A stretch of 62,000 nucleotides of DNA, taken from assembly GCA_009746045.1 (NCBI GenBank), contig RPFO01000436.1, positions 821,127 through 883,126 of the forward strand, in the 5' to 3' direction. Source of the DNA: Mesostigma viride. Its lineage: Eukaryota; Streptophyta; Mesostigmatophyceae; Mesostigmatales; Mesostigmataceae. The notes beneath the pieces are model-generated. The model searched no databases, had not been told where the DNA came from, and was given only the letters and a program-made list of their open reading frames with translations. Positions 25,947 through 42,730 of the stretch are shown here, piece after piece. A program made the position numbers and the translations under genes. Every line of letters begins with the position of its first letter. The stretch's first letter is position 1.

Positions 25947-28049
25947 CTAGTCCCCGTCCCCTCGATGTTTCCTTAGTGCCAGGTACTGGCACAGCTGACA
26001 CCGCGGCCTATCCTTCTCAAACTCATCCACATACATCTTGAAAGCTGCATGTAAAGGTTTTCCCGCCCACGCATCCTTCTTCCACGTCATGTACTCCTCG
26101 TACGCGTCATCATTATCCATAAGTCGCTGGATCTCCTCGAAGAAGAGCTCCTCGGTCGCAAACGCGTTCCTGTCTACTATCATCCGAGAGGCGTCGTAGG
26201 GGAGGAATTGCTGTATGTTGGGCGCGCCCATGTAGAGCGGCAGGCACCCCGCAATTAACGCCTCGTACACCTTCTCGCTGACATAGTCCACGCAGTTGCT
26301 GTTCTCCATGGAGACGCAGAAGCGGTATTTCTTGTAGAGGGCCAGATTGGTGGCCTGGTGCGGGGGGATGGTGTCGTTCCGGTTCTTCAAGCAGTATCCG
26401 TACGAGTGCACCTCGAACCGGCCCATGAGCGCCTTCACCAGCTCCGTCCGATGGTTCTTGGTGCGGCAGTTGGAGCTCACGGCCACGATTGCCTTGAGCT
26501 TCTCCGCGGTGGGGACAGGCGGGGTGAATATACCCCTCCTCTTCGGCATTACATCCAGCCTTCCCCAGTCATGTATCCCAAAGATCATCCCCAGGTGGGC
26601 AGGCAGCAGTGGCGACGTCACCCGATACGTCTGCTCGATGTCAAACTGCGACATGAACCGCCAGCTGTCCAGCAGCGGGTAATTGGCCGACGACTCATAC
26701 GACCCCGCGACAAGCACCACGTCCTTGCGCGGCTTGTACACCTGCGATTGCCTCCCCGACAAATCCGGCACGTAGTACCACATCGCATCCTCGCACATGC
26801 TCGCGTTGGGCGGGTGGTGCAAGTCCCCCTGCACGTAGCAGCAGGAGAGGTTGCTATCCTTGCCCCAGTGTGGGCACTCGCTCGCGTTCAGGCAGCGCGC
26901 CGCGAAGTCGCGCGTGAGCGCGTGGGTCATTCGGAGGATCCGAACCGAGTCACGTGATTGGTCGCAACTCACGGGCCTCTTGGCGGCGTAGCCAGGGACC
27001 TGTGACGCACGCACGGCTTCCCATACTCCAGAATATCGTGCGAGCGAGGCCGCGACAAAGCGCGCGTAGCGCCCCGCAGGCATGCGTGACCTGTGCGCCC
27101 TTCTCGACCTTGACATCGACCGGCGCGCCGGTGCCGACCTTTTCAGGAATCGTTCTGCAGACGCGCCCGTGTCGGTCGTGATGCCCGTGCCTTCCGTGCC
27201 GCCGTGTGTGTCGCGCATGAGCTTGTCCATACTGCGCCTCACGGTGGCCTGCGATGACTCGGACGTCGCGGGGGATGCCACCCGCTCCCTCGTCCGATTC
27301 GACGCGACGTTATGGCCACCAAACGTGGGACCCAGGGTAGCCGGCACTTCGTGCCCGCGTGCTGGCGCCTGCACTTTCGAGGCCGCGTCGAGCGTGGCAT
27401 CTTGCTCGGCATCGTGCTTGGCATCGTGCGTGGCACTGTGGGCGGCACTGCGGGTGGCACTGTGCGTGGCACTGTGGGTGGCATCTTGCTTGGCACTCTG
27501 CCTGGCATTTTGCGTGGCACTGTGCGTGGCATTTTGCGTGGCACTGCGCGTGGCACTGTGGGTGGCATCTTGCTTGGCATCATGCTTGGCACTGTGCGTG
27601 GCATCTTGCTTGGCATCATGCTTGGCATCATGCTTGGCATCGTGCGTGGCACTGAATGTGAGATCGCGAGCCATGTTCTGCCCAGTTTCTAACCCAGTGT
27701 CCACCGTGGTATTGTGCATGGCACGGTGAGGGGCAGCGCGTGCCCGGTCGCGCCCTGTATCTGGACCAGTGCCGTGCCTAGTGCCAAGCGCAGTATCCGA
27801 CTTTGTATTCTGCTCGGTATCAGTACTGTTTTTAGCATCGCTCTTATTACTGTGCCTAGTGCTCTGCTTAGTATCGTGCTCAGTACCACGACTAGTACTG
27901 TGCCTTGTATCGTGCACGATGTTCAACTTGGTGGCACTGAGGTGCGCCAGCACATGCGTCGCAGGGCCATGACTCATCAGCGTCGCGTGCAGCAGCAGCA
28001 GCGCCAGCCATCCTGCTAGGAGCATCAAGGGTGCGCGGGGACGTTGCAT
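25947..28049 (-). CDS. Alpha-1,3-fucosyltransferase-like protein (GT10), type II membrane
   Basis: Encodes 700 residues without introns. Residues 7-27 are a hydrophobic signal anchor (LMLLAGWLALLLLHATLM), typical of Golgi glycosyltransferases. Residues of about 40-240 are a low-complexity stem with degenerate (S/D)AT/AKHDA repeats. The C-terminal catalytic region carries the GT10 donor-binding signature FCVSMENSNCVDYVSEKVYEAL followed by AGCLPLYMGAPN, preceded by AIVAVSSNCRTKNHRTELV. These enzymes move fucose from GDP-fucose to N-acetylglucosamine-containing or similar glycans in the secretory pathway. Cys pairs near the end (CQLCQ) match the usual disulfide ends. The expected size of such enzymes is 350-550 residues; the extra length is the repetitive stem. 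Confidence 0.85.
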   Translation of the reverse strand: MQRPRAPLMLLAGWLALLLLHATLMSHGPATHVLAHLSATKLNIVHDTRHSTSRGTEHDTKQSTRHSNKSDAKNSTDTEQNTKSDTALGTRHGTGPDTGRDRARAAPHRAMHNTTVDTGLETGQNMARDLTFSATHDAKHDAKHDAKQDATHSAKHDAKQDATHSATRSATQNATHSATQNARQSAKQDATHSATHSATRSAAHSATHDAKHDAEQDATLDAASKVQAPARGHEVPATLGPTFGGHNVASNRTRERVASPATSESSQATVRRSMDKLMRDTHGGTEGTGITTDTGASAERFLKRSAPARRSMSRSRRAHRSRMPAGRYARFVAASLARYSGVWEAVRASQVPGYAAKRPVSCDQSRDSVRILRMTHALTRDFAARCLNASECPHWGKDSNLSCCYVQGDLHHPPNASMCEDAMWYYVPDLSGRQSQVYKPRKDVVLVAGSYESSANYPLLDSWRFMSQFDIEQTYRVTSPLLPAHLGMIFGIHDWGRLDVMPKRRGIFTPPVPTAEKLKAIVAVSSNCRTKNHRTELVKALMGRFEVHSYGYCLKNRNDTIPPHQATNLALYKKYRFCVSMENSNCVDYVSEKVYEALIAGCLPLYMGAPNIQQFLPYDASRMIVDRNAFATEELFFEEIQRLMDNDDAYEEYMTWKKDAWAGKPLHAAFKMYVDEFEKDRPRCQLCQYLALRKHRGDGD

Positions 28050-30166
28050 GGGTGATGACTGCCAGCTGCCACGTAGTCACAGCACGCCGGTGCAGCAGCC
28101 GGTAGAGCTTAGAGATCCCACCCCCTTGAAGCATCAGGGTCGGCCTCGCTCAGCCAAGGCCCTGGTAGTGCGCAGCAATGCGGCCCCTGTCACAGCGGGT
28201 CGCTTAACGCCGTCGCATGTCACCGAGGACCGCGTATTGCCACGTCAGAGCCACCCACGAGGGCCACCATGGTGGGGTGGACCGGTAATACTCCCATGCA
28301 ATCATTCTCCAAGCAGCGCCCGACACGCGGCCGGCGTACATTGACGCAGCTACGGCGTACCAGAGGGCGGCAGGCACGCCTTATATACCCTGGTATCTGT
28401 CGAAACCGGAAGTATTGAAAGGCGCCATGTTGGCTTTCTTTATAAAACACAACCAGCCTAGAACCGGGTCAGAGACCGCGGCTATGTGCGAGCTTGACGC
28501 ATTCCGCCATGGAGTGGGTAGCTGGGTCAATTCCGTTCAACACCGGCGTCGGGAGACTAGCGTGGCTAGCCGATGTAGTTCCACGGAATGAAAGTCCGAC
28601 CTCATGGGGCTTGGAGGACGCGCGCGCAAACGAGGCGAGCAATGCGGAAACCCGGCGCTGCACCATTGTCACGCGGGCACGACAAAGGCGCACTTAATTG
28701 AAGGCTCAAGATTAGGACGTCGCCAAAGTTATGAATGGACGTTTAGAAGAAGATTGCGTCTTTAGCACCGGTTTCTGGAGAATGCCGGCATGACGTCCAG
28801 GCCACGCTATTCGCCGCGCAATAATTCAGCGCGCGCAGCGTAAATTTGCTTCAATTCACAATTCTTTTGAGTTGAGTTGAGTTGAGTTGAGTTGAGTTGA
28901 GTTTATTCCCACGCCGGTGAACCGACAGGGTTATGAATAGTGGATCCAGCGGCTGGTCCTGCCTTATGGGGTGGCAAACAAGGTGAGAGCGGTGAGATAC
29001 TTGACCCCTACATGGACTAGCTACGCGGCTAACGCCCATGTTGCCGACAATTCTTATGGGGCAGGGTTCGTGCGTCCAAGGGCAGCGCCGCAGCGAGTGC
29101 CGTACCTGGCTAGCAGCCGAAATCAACGCGGAGGTCAACGATGGTCGATGTGTGAAACGCTACTATATCGTACCAAAACATCAATACCATGTGAAGTAAT
29201 TTTTAAAAGACATGTCATCACTCATCACTGTTGTTGTTGTGTCCCACGCCGCACATGGGCAGCAGAGAATCTATAGTGGCCGAGGGCCGGATATAGTTAG
29301 TATCGGTGGTACTATCGGGGCACTGTAACAGGGCTGATTTTCGACGTGGAGCAGCAGAGAATTCTACTGTGAGTTGTGACTTGTGACGTGTTGAGTTGAG
29401 TTGCGTTGAGTTTATTCCCGCGCTGTGACCTGTACGGTGGCATCATCGGATGCACACGTCACAGTGCCCTAGTACCAACCGATATTCTTTAAATATACTA
29501 TCCGGCCCTTGGCCATATCACGTGGCTGTTCTTGTTGTTGTTTCGCACGCCATATACAGAATCTCTGCCGCACTTTTTTTCAGGGAAATGGGTATATTTT
29601 ATTAGCCAATTATGGACCAAAGAGGTGAGAGGGGAAATGAGTATCAGCGAATCCTAATCTCTGCCGCACTTTCAGCGGCGACAACAAGTTGGTGGCTATG
29701 ATTTCATTGGTTGTCATGACGGTGCTTCAACACAATCATCTAAATGATCTAATGCGCTAACCGTTCTGGACACTCGCAACTCGACCATTCTCTACTTGGA
29801 TTCCCTTTCACCAGTTCCGGCCCTGCGCGCCGGAGACGGCGCCAGGTAAGGCGCAACCATGCGGGGCTGCCGGGCCGCAAAGCGATTGGCACCTACGCAT
29901 TTCAATCAAGCGGGCAAGTGATATAATGGCGGGCAAGTGATTGGCGATGTCTTGCTGTCAAGCGGTCTCATGGGCAGGGAGTAAGGGTTAGATGCTTGTT
30001 GAGAAGTGTTCTATTCATCGTTCTCAATACGTAGACTATCCGCTGAGGCAGATATTGTTTTCGAGGCACCTTCGGCCTTGGCCAAAGGTCTAAATGGGAT
30101 GCTTGCAGTCATGAGCATGCCAGTTTTTAACTACAATTGAAACAACAGGTTTCGCTTTAGATCGCT
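28050..30166. other. Intergenic, with (GTTGA)n microsatellites
   Basis: (GTTGA)n occurs at about 28868-28900, followed by GTTTATTCCCACGCCG. A second shorter copy with the same downstream sequence (GTTTATTCCCGCGCTG) is at about 29390-29425, so the microsatellite seems to be the tail of a small dispersed repeat. Otherwise I see nothing coding. The upstream region of the gene at 30167 shows no clear TATA box. Confidence 0.5.
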
Positions 30167-34561
<4,395 letters not shown>

Positions 34562-35380
34562 GGGGGAAATAGGGGTGCTTTACTGGGGGCCCAGTGGGGT
34601 TGTTTCCCCTTTGTGGCTTTGGGGATGCATGTCACGGGACATGGCAGGCCAGCAGATGGGGGTTGATTTGGTGTGATGGTGTGATGGTGTGGAGGAAAGG
34701 TGGTGGGTGGCTGTGGTTGTCACGCCACTAGCATGGGGCTTACAGGAGAAAGTCGTTTATGGCGATTCCCCGGTATGAGGCAAGCGGGTGTTATTACCCA
34801 GGCGCGGTAGGGATGTCATGGGGAGGTCCTGCAATTTATCAGCCTTGGGAGAAGGAAGGAAGATGATGGCATTTGAGTGTAAGGATAGGAGCACCTGTGA
34901 GCTGCAGGGTGCTCTGTTGAAGCACGAGACAACTATTCCTGGACTATTCCTGTACCTTGTGCGGTGGGCCACGCCGAAGGAGCTTGGCGTATTCACTATC
35001 TACACGGTTTGCCCCGACACAGGCTCAGATTGGCGGCATTGGATAATGGGTTGAAGCTGTGTACCCACATGGCATGCCCACTTGTGGTCGGTGGGATCGT
35101 TGGTCTATTTATGAGGCCTTGGTTTTGGCAGGGGGGTACCCTGCAATGTGGTAACAGTGGATGCGCCCCTGGGAATGGGCAAACCATGATGTGCAGTTTG
35201 TTGCGTGACCGCCCTTGACATTTCTGCCCGCCTGCAAACAGATTAGGCACACTGGTCCTGCATTGCTGATCTTATCTTTGAGCGTGTAGTATATTCCCAT
35301 TGATGTCAATTATCATGGAGATATTAATGAGAATATTGAGTTAACGTGTGGGTTCATGATTCTGATTCCGGGGAGCCAAA
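34562..35380. other. 3' flank, no recognisable gene
   Basis: Sequence after the spliced gene, with G-rich and GTGATG-rich stretches. Short open frames only. Confidence 0.4.
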
Positions 35381-35935
35381 CCTAGGCATGCCGCTCACCA
35401 GCACCATGAAGCAGCTCGGCGCCTGCAGCTAGTAGGGCACTTTGCTCGCACCAACCAGGTAGCCGGTGTACTGGAAGGGGGGGGGCCATCTACGTCGGCC
35501 ACAAGCCCTGGCACGCGACCCCCTCGACCACCGCGGCCCCAGCGACTCCAGAAGCCCCAGCCTAGGGGAATACAGCATCAGTAGTGTAGAATTCATTCAT
35601 TAATTAATTAAAATCATAGCTCCGTGGGGAGCATATGTAACACATAGCCCTGAGAAAGGGGCATCTATGGGTTTGTAATACAATCACGGCGACAACCTGC
35701 AGGTGTAGGATGTACAACTATCACCTGCTCTGGGTGCACAAGGTGCACCTGCACCGCCATGATGGTTCATGCCTCCTAAACAAGCACAGGCACACAAGGC
35801 GGCTTGAGGAGAGGGCCAAGAAGTAGAATAGTTAGACAGTGGCCTTGTACATGCCCGCCTACTACAGGCACTATACCCGCTGAGGCCTAGCATTTTTAGT
35901 CATGTACATGTGTGCCTATGATGAGCCACCCTCCA
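35381..35935. mobile_element. LINE ORF1 end plus 3' terminal fragments
   Basis: The plus strand at 35400-35580 matches the last part of the ORF1 gene family (CATCTACGTCGGCCACAAGC, CCTGGCACGCGACCCC) and ends in TTAATTAATTAA at about 35602. It is followed head-on by a minus-strand 3' end (AAAATCATAGCTCCGTGGGG, AGAAAGGGGCATCTATGGG) shared with 45399-45560 and 45780-45890. Truncated, non-functional. Confidence 0.6.
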
Positions 35936-35937
35936 GA

Positions 35938-37077
35938 TGATTAATTGATTAATTTATTAGACTCGTGCTCCCGTTGGGGAGTCACGGAGCACTAACCCCG
36001 ATGGATGGATGGATGGGTGCAATTAAACAGGCCTACCGGTCTAATCTATCTACATCAGCTACATACTACATCTATCTAACAGCATTCTAACTACAACATC
36101 TATCGAGACAGCCGCACGCTGCCCTAGGGGAGCGGTCTGGCGTGCCTCCCACGGGTTTGCACACGCGGGCGCTTCCCCACTGGGGGGGGCTCGTTGTCCT
36201 CTATGACCTGGGCCCACTTGGCCTTGCCCATCATCTTCTTCCAAATCACGGAGAGGCCGAGGCCCCCCATGTCCTCTACTAGCTGTTGTTTGAAGGTGCG
36301 GGCCTTGCGGGGTCTAACGTCACTGGGCCCGGCCCACGTCAGGGGGTGCCGGCCAGGCTGGGCTGGTCGCAGTCCTGCGGGGGGGCCACGTGAGGTGTCG
36401 ACCTGGTTGGTGCGAGCTAGGTGCCCTACTAGCTGCAGGCGTCGCTGCTTAATGGTGCTGGTGATATAGGGCATGCCCTGGTACAGGTCCTCATTGCGGA
36501 CATGAGCAGCATATCCTACTCTGAAAATGGAACGCAGCATGTTGGTGACCGCGCCGTCCAGCTTGCGGGCCAGGTCGGCGGTGAGGGTCCACGTCTCGGC
36601 CCCATACGTGAGAACAGGAAGGACCAGGACCTTGAACAGGTCCTGTTTCTCGATCTTGCCCAGGGGCTTGCGCCATAGGGCCCGGTACTGGCGTAAAGCG
36701 TGCCAGGCGAGGGAGATGCGATGGTCCACATCAACCTCGCAGCTGGGGAGCAGGCTGCCCAGCAGCTTGACGCGGTCCCGATACAGGACTCGAGAGCCGT
36801 CGAGGAGATAGAGGGGCGGCGGTGAGTTGGTGAGCCCAACCGCCAGGGCCTCTGTCTTCTTGCTGACCTCAAGCCCCACTGCACGGGCCTCGATAGCCAG
36901 GCAGTCAAGCCATGTCTGCACGTGCTCAGTGTCCTCGAAGAGGGTGGTGTCGTCGGCGTAGATGATGTCTGCCAGCCGAATCTCCGTTTCCGCCCCGCCA
37001 TGCCAGAAACGGTTAGCAACCTGCACCCCTGGTTCCCTACCCTCGATGCGGGCAAATCGCTTGCGCGCCTGAATCAT
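35938..37077 (-). mobile_element. LINE reverse-transcriptase C-terminal fragment with 3' tail
   Basis: A 317-residue frame carries the intact box ADIIYADDTTL, then EARAVGLEVSKKTEAL, GAETWTLTADL and the LQLVGHLARTNQVDTS block, ending VIWKKMMGKAKWAQVIEDNE. Downstream on the minus strand is the 3' region with three CCAT-type units and an AT tail (about 35940-35958). The palm upstream of the YADD box is missing (5' truncation at about 37080). Confidence 0.8.
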
Positions 37078-37147
37078 TACGTATTCGACCAGATGATGCC
37101 TAGCTTTATTTTATTATGCAGTGCCCATGCAGGGAGTCACTCTCTGC

Positions 37148-38255
37148 TGAGAAGCCATTAATTAATTAGACTCGTGCTCCCGTTGGGGAGTCACGGATAG
37201 GCCTCTCCGTGATTTGGAAGAAGATGATGCCGGACAAGGCCAAGTGGGCCCAGGTCATAGAGGACAACGAGCCCCCCCCTGTGGGGAAGCGCCCGCGTGT
37301 GCAAACCCGTGGGAGGCACGCCAGACAGCTCCCCTAGGGCATCGTTAGGCTGTCTAGATAGATGTTGTAGTTAGTATGCTGTTAGAGAGATGTCGTAGGT
37401 AGCTGATGTAGATAGATTAGACCGGTAGGACTGTTTGCACCCATCCATCCATCCATCCATCGGGGTTAATGCTCCGTGAGAAGCCATGCCCTAGTTCTTG
37501 CATAGCCATAATGATCTTCCCCCACATGACATGCTCCCCCTTAGCTGGGCATAGCGTGATAGATCATGAGGGTGCAGGTGCCCTGGTGCACCTAGAGGAA
37601 GGGTATATAGCTTACATTCCCACCCTTGCATGAAGTAGCTCAGAATGTACTAAAAGCCATATGCCCCTTCTCAGGGATATGTGCTACATTTACTCCCAAC
37701 GGAGTGATGTTCCTAGGTAATAGACGCTTTACGCCAATACCGGGGCCCGTGGCGCAAGCCCTTGGGCAAGATAGAGAAACAGGACCTGGTCCTTCCTGTT
37801 CTTACGTACGGGGCCGCGAGACGTGGACCCTCACAGCCGACCTAGCCAGAAAGCTGGACGGCGCGGTCACCAACATGCTGCGATCCATCTTCCGTATAGG
37901 ATTAAATTAAAATTAAATTATAACATGCCTCCGTTGGGAGATCATGTAGCACATATTCCTTGATGGATGGGTGGGGTGAAGGAGCCGCGTAATCGAACTA
38001 ACCTAACTCTAATCTAGCTACCTTGCTATGATATGCTCACATGGGTCTTATTGCACCCACAGTTTGCCGGATCGTTAGCCTGTCCTTTTAGCTAGCCGCG
38101 CCCGATTGCAGCTGTGGCATGCCTTTGGCATGAAGGAGACTGGGGGTCTCTGCCCTTTCTCCTGTAGTGCACACACAGGGATTAAAAGCACTTCGGTGCT
38201 CCGTGACTCCCCAACGGGAGCACGAGTTTAATTAATTAATTAATTAATTAATCTA
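37148..38255. mobile_element. Cluster of truncated LINE fragments and tails
   Basis: A minus-strand tail (about 37148-37197) abuts a plus-strand RT end with 3' region (37198-37475, four CCAT units). Then come a tail-like fragment of the AGAAGGGGCATATGG family (about 37500-37725), an RT thumb fragment (37740-37910, ETWTLTADLARKLDGAVTNMLRS) and a plus-strand 3' end finishing in a long (TTAA)n at about 38222-38253. No complete element. Confidence 0.65.
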
Positions 38256-38269
38256 GCTACTCTAGAAAA

Positions 38270-39545
38270 AGTCCTAACTACCCTACTCATCAAAACGCCT
38301 CCTCCGCTTGGGGGGAGGTGGTTTGCCCACAGGGTCGGGCGTGTGAGCCTTGACAATCCGCTTCCACCGCGTCTTGTTCTGCATGGCGGTCCAAAGAAGG
38401 GAGAGAGAGTGGATGCGGTATTCAAACTGGGCTGGGACCAGTAGGTCATCCAGCAACATCTGTACGTAGTTCGTGACATGTTTCCCTACCTTTTTGGCAA
38501 TGCCCTTGGGGCCAGGCCAGGTCAGAATGTGCCGCCCTGGCTGCATGGCCAAGCCGCTGGGGGCCGGCCAGACCAAGGGTGGTGTCGACCTGGCTGGTGC
38601 GAGCAAGGTGTCCTACAAATGCTATCCTACGCTGTCTAATCTCGTCCGAAATACGAGGCATGCCCTGATACAAAGACTCTGATGACGGGCGCTTGGAAAA
38701 CCCTACGTTCAGGACCTGTTGGAGCATCCTGTAAACTGTGCCGTCTAGCCTAGATGCCAGTGTGGGGGTGAGTGTCCACGCCTCGGCGCCATACGTGAGC
38801 ACCGTGAGGACGAGGACCTTGAAGAGCATGCCGCTTGCGGTGTTCGCCCAGGCCCTTGGAGCGCCAGTAGGTGTTGAGCGAACGGAGCCTAGCCCAGGCC
38901 AGGCCAATGCGGGTGTCCACATCCTCGGCGGTATCAGGGAGCCAGCTCCCTAACAGTTTGAAGCGGTCACGGAACGGGACCGTCGTCCCGTCGAGCAGGC
39001 GCGGCAGCGGCGGTGTCCTGGAGGCCGGCCCAATCACCATCGCCTCAGTTTTGACACTAATCTCCAACCCCACCGCCCTCGCCTCCAGGCCCAGACAGTC
39101 CAGCCAGGTCTGAATGTCCTCGGGGCGCGCGATGAGGGTGGTGTCATCCGCACAAATCAGGTCGGCCAGGCGGTAGCCAGGCTCAACCCCGCCGTGCTCT
39201 TTCTCGTTAAGGATGTCCAAGCCTGGCTCGAACCCCTTAAGAGCAGTAAAGCGCGCACGTGCTCGGCGCATGACGTGGTCCACGACAATAATGAACAGGT
39301 ATGGGGACAGGACACAACCTTGCCACACCCCGTGGTGAAGGGGGAAAGGTGGGGTGGTGCCTTCCGCAGTCCGCACTACTGCCTGTGAGCCCTCATACAG
39401 CCGGCGAACGGCAGCAATAAACGCAGGTGGCACTCGATCCGCAGAGCTAGGATGGGCCAAAGTCTGAGCCTCCCAGAGGACCGTGTCAAAGGCCTTGATA
39501 TAGTATAGGATACGCTGCTCATGTTCGCAATGAGGACCTGTGTAC
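38270..39545 (-). mobile_element. LINE reverse-transcriptase fragment with frameshifts
   Basis: Frames at 38750-39540, 38446-38922 and 38283-38606 together give palm motif A (IKAFDTVLW), GVWQGCVLSPYLFIIVVDHVM, the box CADDTTL (usual YADDTTL), EARAVGLEIS and a distinct C-terminus. At least two frameshifts make it inactive. It is a different subfamily from the copy at 35938-37077 (other C-terminal and 3' sequence). Confidence 0.75.
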
Positions 39546-40400
39546 CTCGGCATGCCATATATCACAAGCACCATGGGTTATAAGCAGCGGCGCCTGCAGC
39601 TAGTAGGGCACTTAGCTCGCACCAACCAGGTAGATACCTCACGTGGCCCCCCCGCCGGCAGGACTGCGCCCAGCTCAGCCTGGTCGGCACCTCCTTGCGT
39701 GGGCCGGGCCCCGCGATGCTCGACGCCGCAACTTGAAGGTGCGGGGCCCGCACCTTCAAAGAACAGGTAGTAGAGGATATGGGAGGCCTAGGCGGCTCTA
39801 TAACCAGGTAGACATCTCCCGTGGCCCCCCCGCAGGACTGCGCCCAGCTCAGCCTGGCCGGCACCTCCTGACGTACGTGGGCCGGGCCCCCTGATGTTAG
39901 ACGCCGCAAGGCCCGCACCTTCAAACAACAGCTAGTATAGAGGACATGGGGGGCCTAGGCCTCTCCGTGATTTGGAAGAAGATGATGGACAAGCAAGGCC
40001 AAGTGGGCCCAGGTCATAGAGGACAACGAGCCCCCCCCTGTGGGGAAGCGCCCGCGTGTGCAAACCCACGGGAGGCATGCCAGACAGCTCCCCTAGGGCA
40101 GCGTGATGCTGTTTAGATAATTGTGGTAGTCATGCTGTCAGATAGTGGTAGTAGGTAGCTGATATAGATAGATTAGACCGGTAGGACTGTTTGCACCCAT
40201 CCATCCACCCATCGGGGTCAATGCTCCGTGACTCCCCAACAACGGGAGCACGAGTCTAATTAATTAATTAATTAGGCGGCTCTCCGTGATTTGGAACACG
40301 ATGATGGACAAGGCCAAGTGGGCCCAGGTAGTAGAGGACAACGACCCCCCCCCCCGTGGGGAAGCGCCCGCGTGTGCAAACATATATGGGAAGCACGCCA
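39546..40400 (+). mobile_element. Overlapping truncated copies of the LINE RT end and 3' region
   Basis: Three or four repeats of the block encoding KQRRLQLVGHLARTNQVDTS through KAKWAQVIEDNE are jumbled within 850 bp, one complete to its CCAT units and (TTAA)n at about 40257-40275, another starting directly after that tail. Looks like repeated insertion of 5'-truncated copies into earlier copies. Confidence 0.65.
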
Positions 40401-40496
40401 GACAGGTCCCCTATTATGGTAGAGAGCTTAGACTAGTTGGCTTTTGACGTTGTAGATAGATGTTGTAGATAGATTAGACCGGTAGGACTGTTTGCA

Positions 40497-41065
40497 TCCA
40501 TCCATCCATCCATCCATCCATCCATCCATCCATCCATCCATCCATCCATCCATCCATCCATCCATCCATCCATCCATCCATCCATCCATCCATCCATCCA
40601 TCCATCCATCCATCCATCCATCCATCCATCCATCCATCCATCCATCCATCCATCCATCCATCCATCCATCCATCCATCCATCCATCCATCCATCCATCCA
40701 TCCATCCATCCATCCATCCATCCATCCATCCATCCATCCATCCATCCATCCATCCATCCATCCATCCATCCATCCATCCATCCATCCATCCATCCATCCA
40801 TCCATCCATCCATCCATCCATCCATCCATCCATCCATCCATCCATCCATCCATCCATCCATCCATCCATCCATCCATCCATCCATCCATCCATCCATCCA
40901 TCCATCCATCCATCCATCCATCCATCCATCCATCCATCCATCCATCCATCCATCCATCCATCCATCCATCCATCCATCCATCCATCCATCCATCCATCCA
41001 TCCATCCATCCATCCATCCATCCATCCATCCATCCATCCATCCATCCATCCATCCATCCATCCAT

Positions 41066-41101
<36 letters not shown>

Positions 41102-41206
41102 CCATCCATCCATCCATCCATCCATCCATCCATCCATCCATCCATCCATCCATCCATCCATCCATCCATCCATCCATCCATCCATATCCATCCATCCATC
41201 CATCGG
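40497..41206 (+). repeat. Expanded (CCAT)n microsatellite in a LINE 3' region
   Basis: About 177 almost uninterrupted CCAT units, one CCGT variant near 41092 and one ATATCC near 41185. It lies exactly where other LINE copies have two to four units, before CGGGGTTAATGCTCCGTGAC and the (TTAA)n tail (about 41248-41262). Open frames across it are artefacts. Confidence 0.95.
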
Positions 41207-41392
41207 GGTTAATGCTCCGTGACTCCCCAACGGGAGCTAGCACGAGTCTAATTAATTAATCTTGCTCGCACCAGCGGCCAGGTAGACACCGACCTTGGTC
41301 TGGCAGGCCCCCAGCGGCTTGGCCAGCCAGGGCGGCATATCCTGACCTGGCCTGGCCTCAAGGACATACCTAAGAAGGTAGGCAAACATGTC

Positions 41393-42300
41393 ATGACCCC
41401 GATATTCACAGTCTCCTTTCCCACACAGCAAAATATGGTGTTGTTCTTAGTCAGTTGCATCGTTTTTCCCGTGTTTGTTCTTATCGTGTCGATTTCATCA
41501 CGACTCTTGTTTAACTCTTGCATCGTTTGTTGGTCAAAGACTATGACCGAGACATTATGCTCCGTCAAGTCCGGTGTTTTTTGCAACGTCACCCAAATCT
41601 GTTCGGTGCTGCCCCTTGGCACAAGCTCTACCATTACAGGTCGTGGACCGGCTGGATCGCGTAGTATCTCCGCACATCTGAACCCTATGATGCCAGATCT
41701 CCTTTGCGGCCGTTCCGAGCTTGGCACTGGATTCGATCGTTGTCCACATCGTCGCATTGCTGCAGCAACACGATGTTTTCTGGCATACGCGGGCTTTTGG
41801 TTCCCGCCGCACATTTGAAAGTGCTGTCCAGGGCGGGCTCCGGCGGGCTCCGGCGGGCGGGCTCCGGCTTTTTGCCTTTAATTGCACCGTGTGCAGTTCT
41901 TGGGCGTTCGGAATCATCGTAGTAATGACTGACTTGCTAGACCTTTTCAGTGGTTTTCCATTTGCGGGTATTTCCTCGTAAATGGTGGGAGAGCGATCGC
42001 AGCAATGGTGCTCACCACCATAGACGCTCCCGGCCAGTTATTAGGCACGAAACACACGCCCTGATCAAGCAAGCTGTTTCCGGCCCCACCGTCTAGGTCA
42101 TCTAGTCGCTCTACACGTACCGTCGTAGTAAGCCAGCCATAATTTCAATGCACAAGGCTACACATTTCCATCACCATTCATATTCATCATCCTGAACGAC
42201 TCGAACACGCGGACAAGATAGCGGCAGGCTCGAGCTACCCATCCATGGTTCGGATTCTCCCGATTTCTGGCCTGCGCTGGTTGCATGTTGTCTCCTTGAT
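41393..42300 (-). mobile_element. Dispersed ~1-kb repeat, inverted copy
   Basis: The reverse complement matches 48500-49560 over most of its length (without the MITE at 49131-49324) and in part 31490-31830. It contains a frame with ELVPRGSTEQIWVTLQKTPD, EHNVSVIVFDQQTMQELNKS conserved in the other copy, so it derives from a coding element of unknown type. A short GGCGGGCTCC tandem occurs near 41830-41870. Confidence 0.6.
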
Positions 42301-42730
42301 GTCATGACCTACCCACAGCAGTTGCTGGCCGACCTAGTGGTCCCAGCCCCGTTTGAACATCGCATTCACTCCCTCTCTCTTGCTTGGACTGCTATGCAGA
42401 ACAAGACACAACACCGCGAGCCCCGCCAAATTTTTACATAAATTATTGTCCGGAATTCGTCCGAGATCTAGATTTTTCCCGCGCCACGACTGACGAAAAC
42501 GACGAAAACACCCATGGCGGTCGAGCATGAGCTAGCGTTCTGAAATTGGAAGTCTGACTATTGTCCAGGCTCATACGCCAGCCCCTGTGGGCAACCCCGC
42601 TCCCCCCAAGAGGAAGGGACGCTTTGCTGCATGAGTAGAATAGTTAGGGTTTTCTAGATTAGATTAGCTTATTAGAGTTAGATTAGTTTGGTTTCGCGGC
42701 TTTGCCCCCCCCCCCCCCCATCCATCCAGC

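Noticed and set aside
40428-41259. Long WMDG- or HPSI-repeat proteins.
   Set aside because: They come from the (CCAT)n microsatellite in a LINE 3' region.
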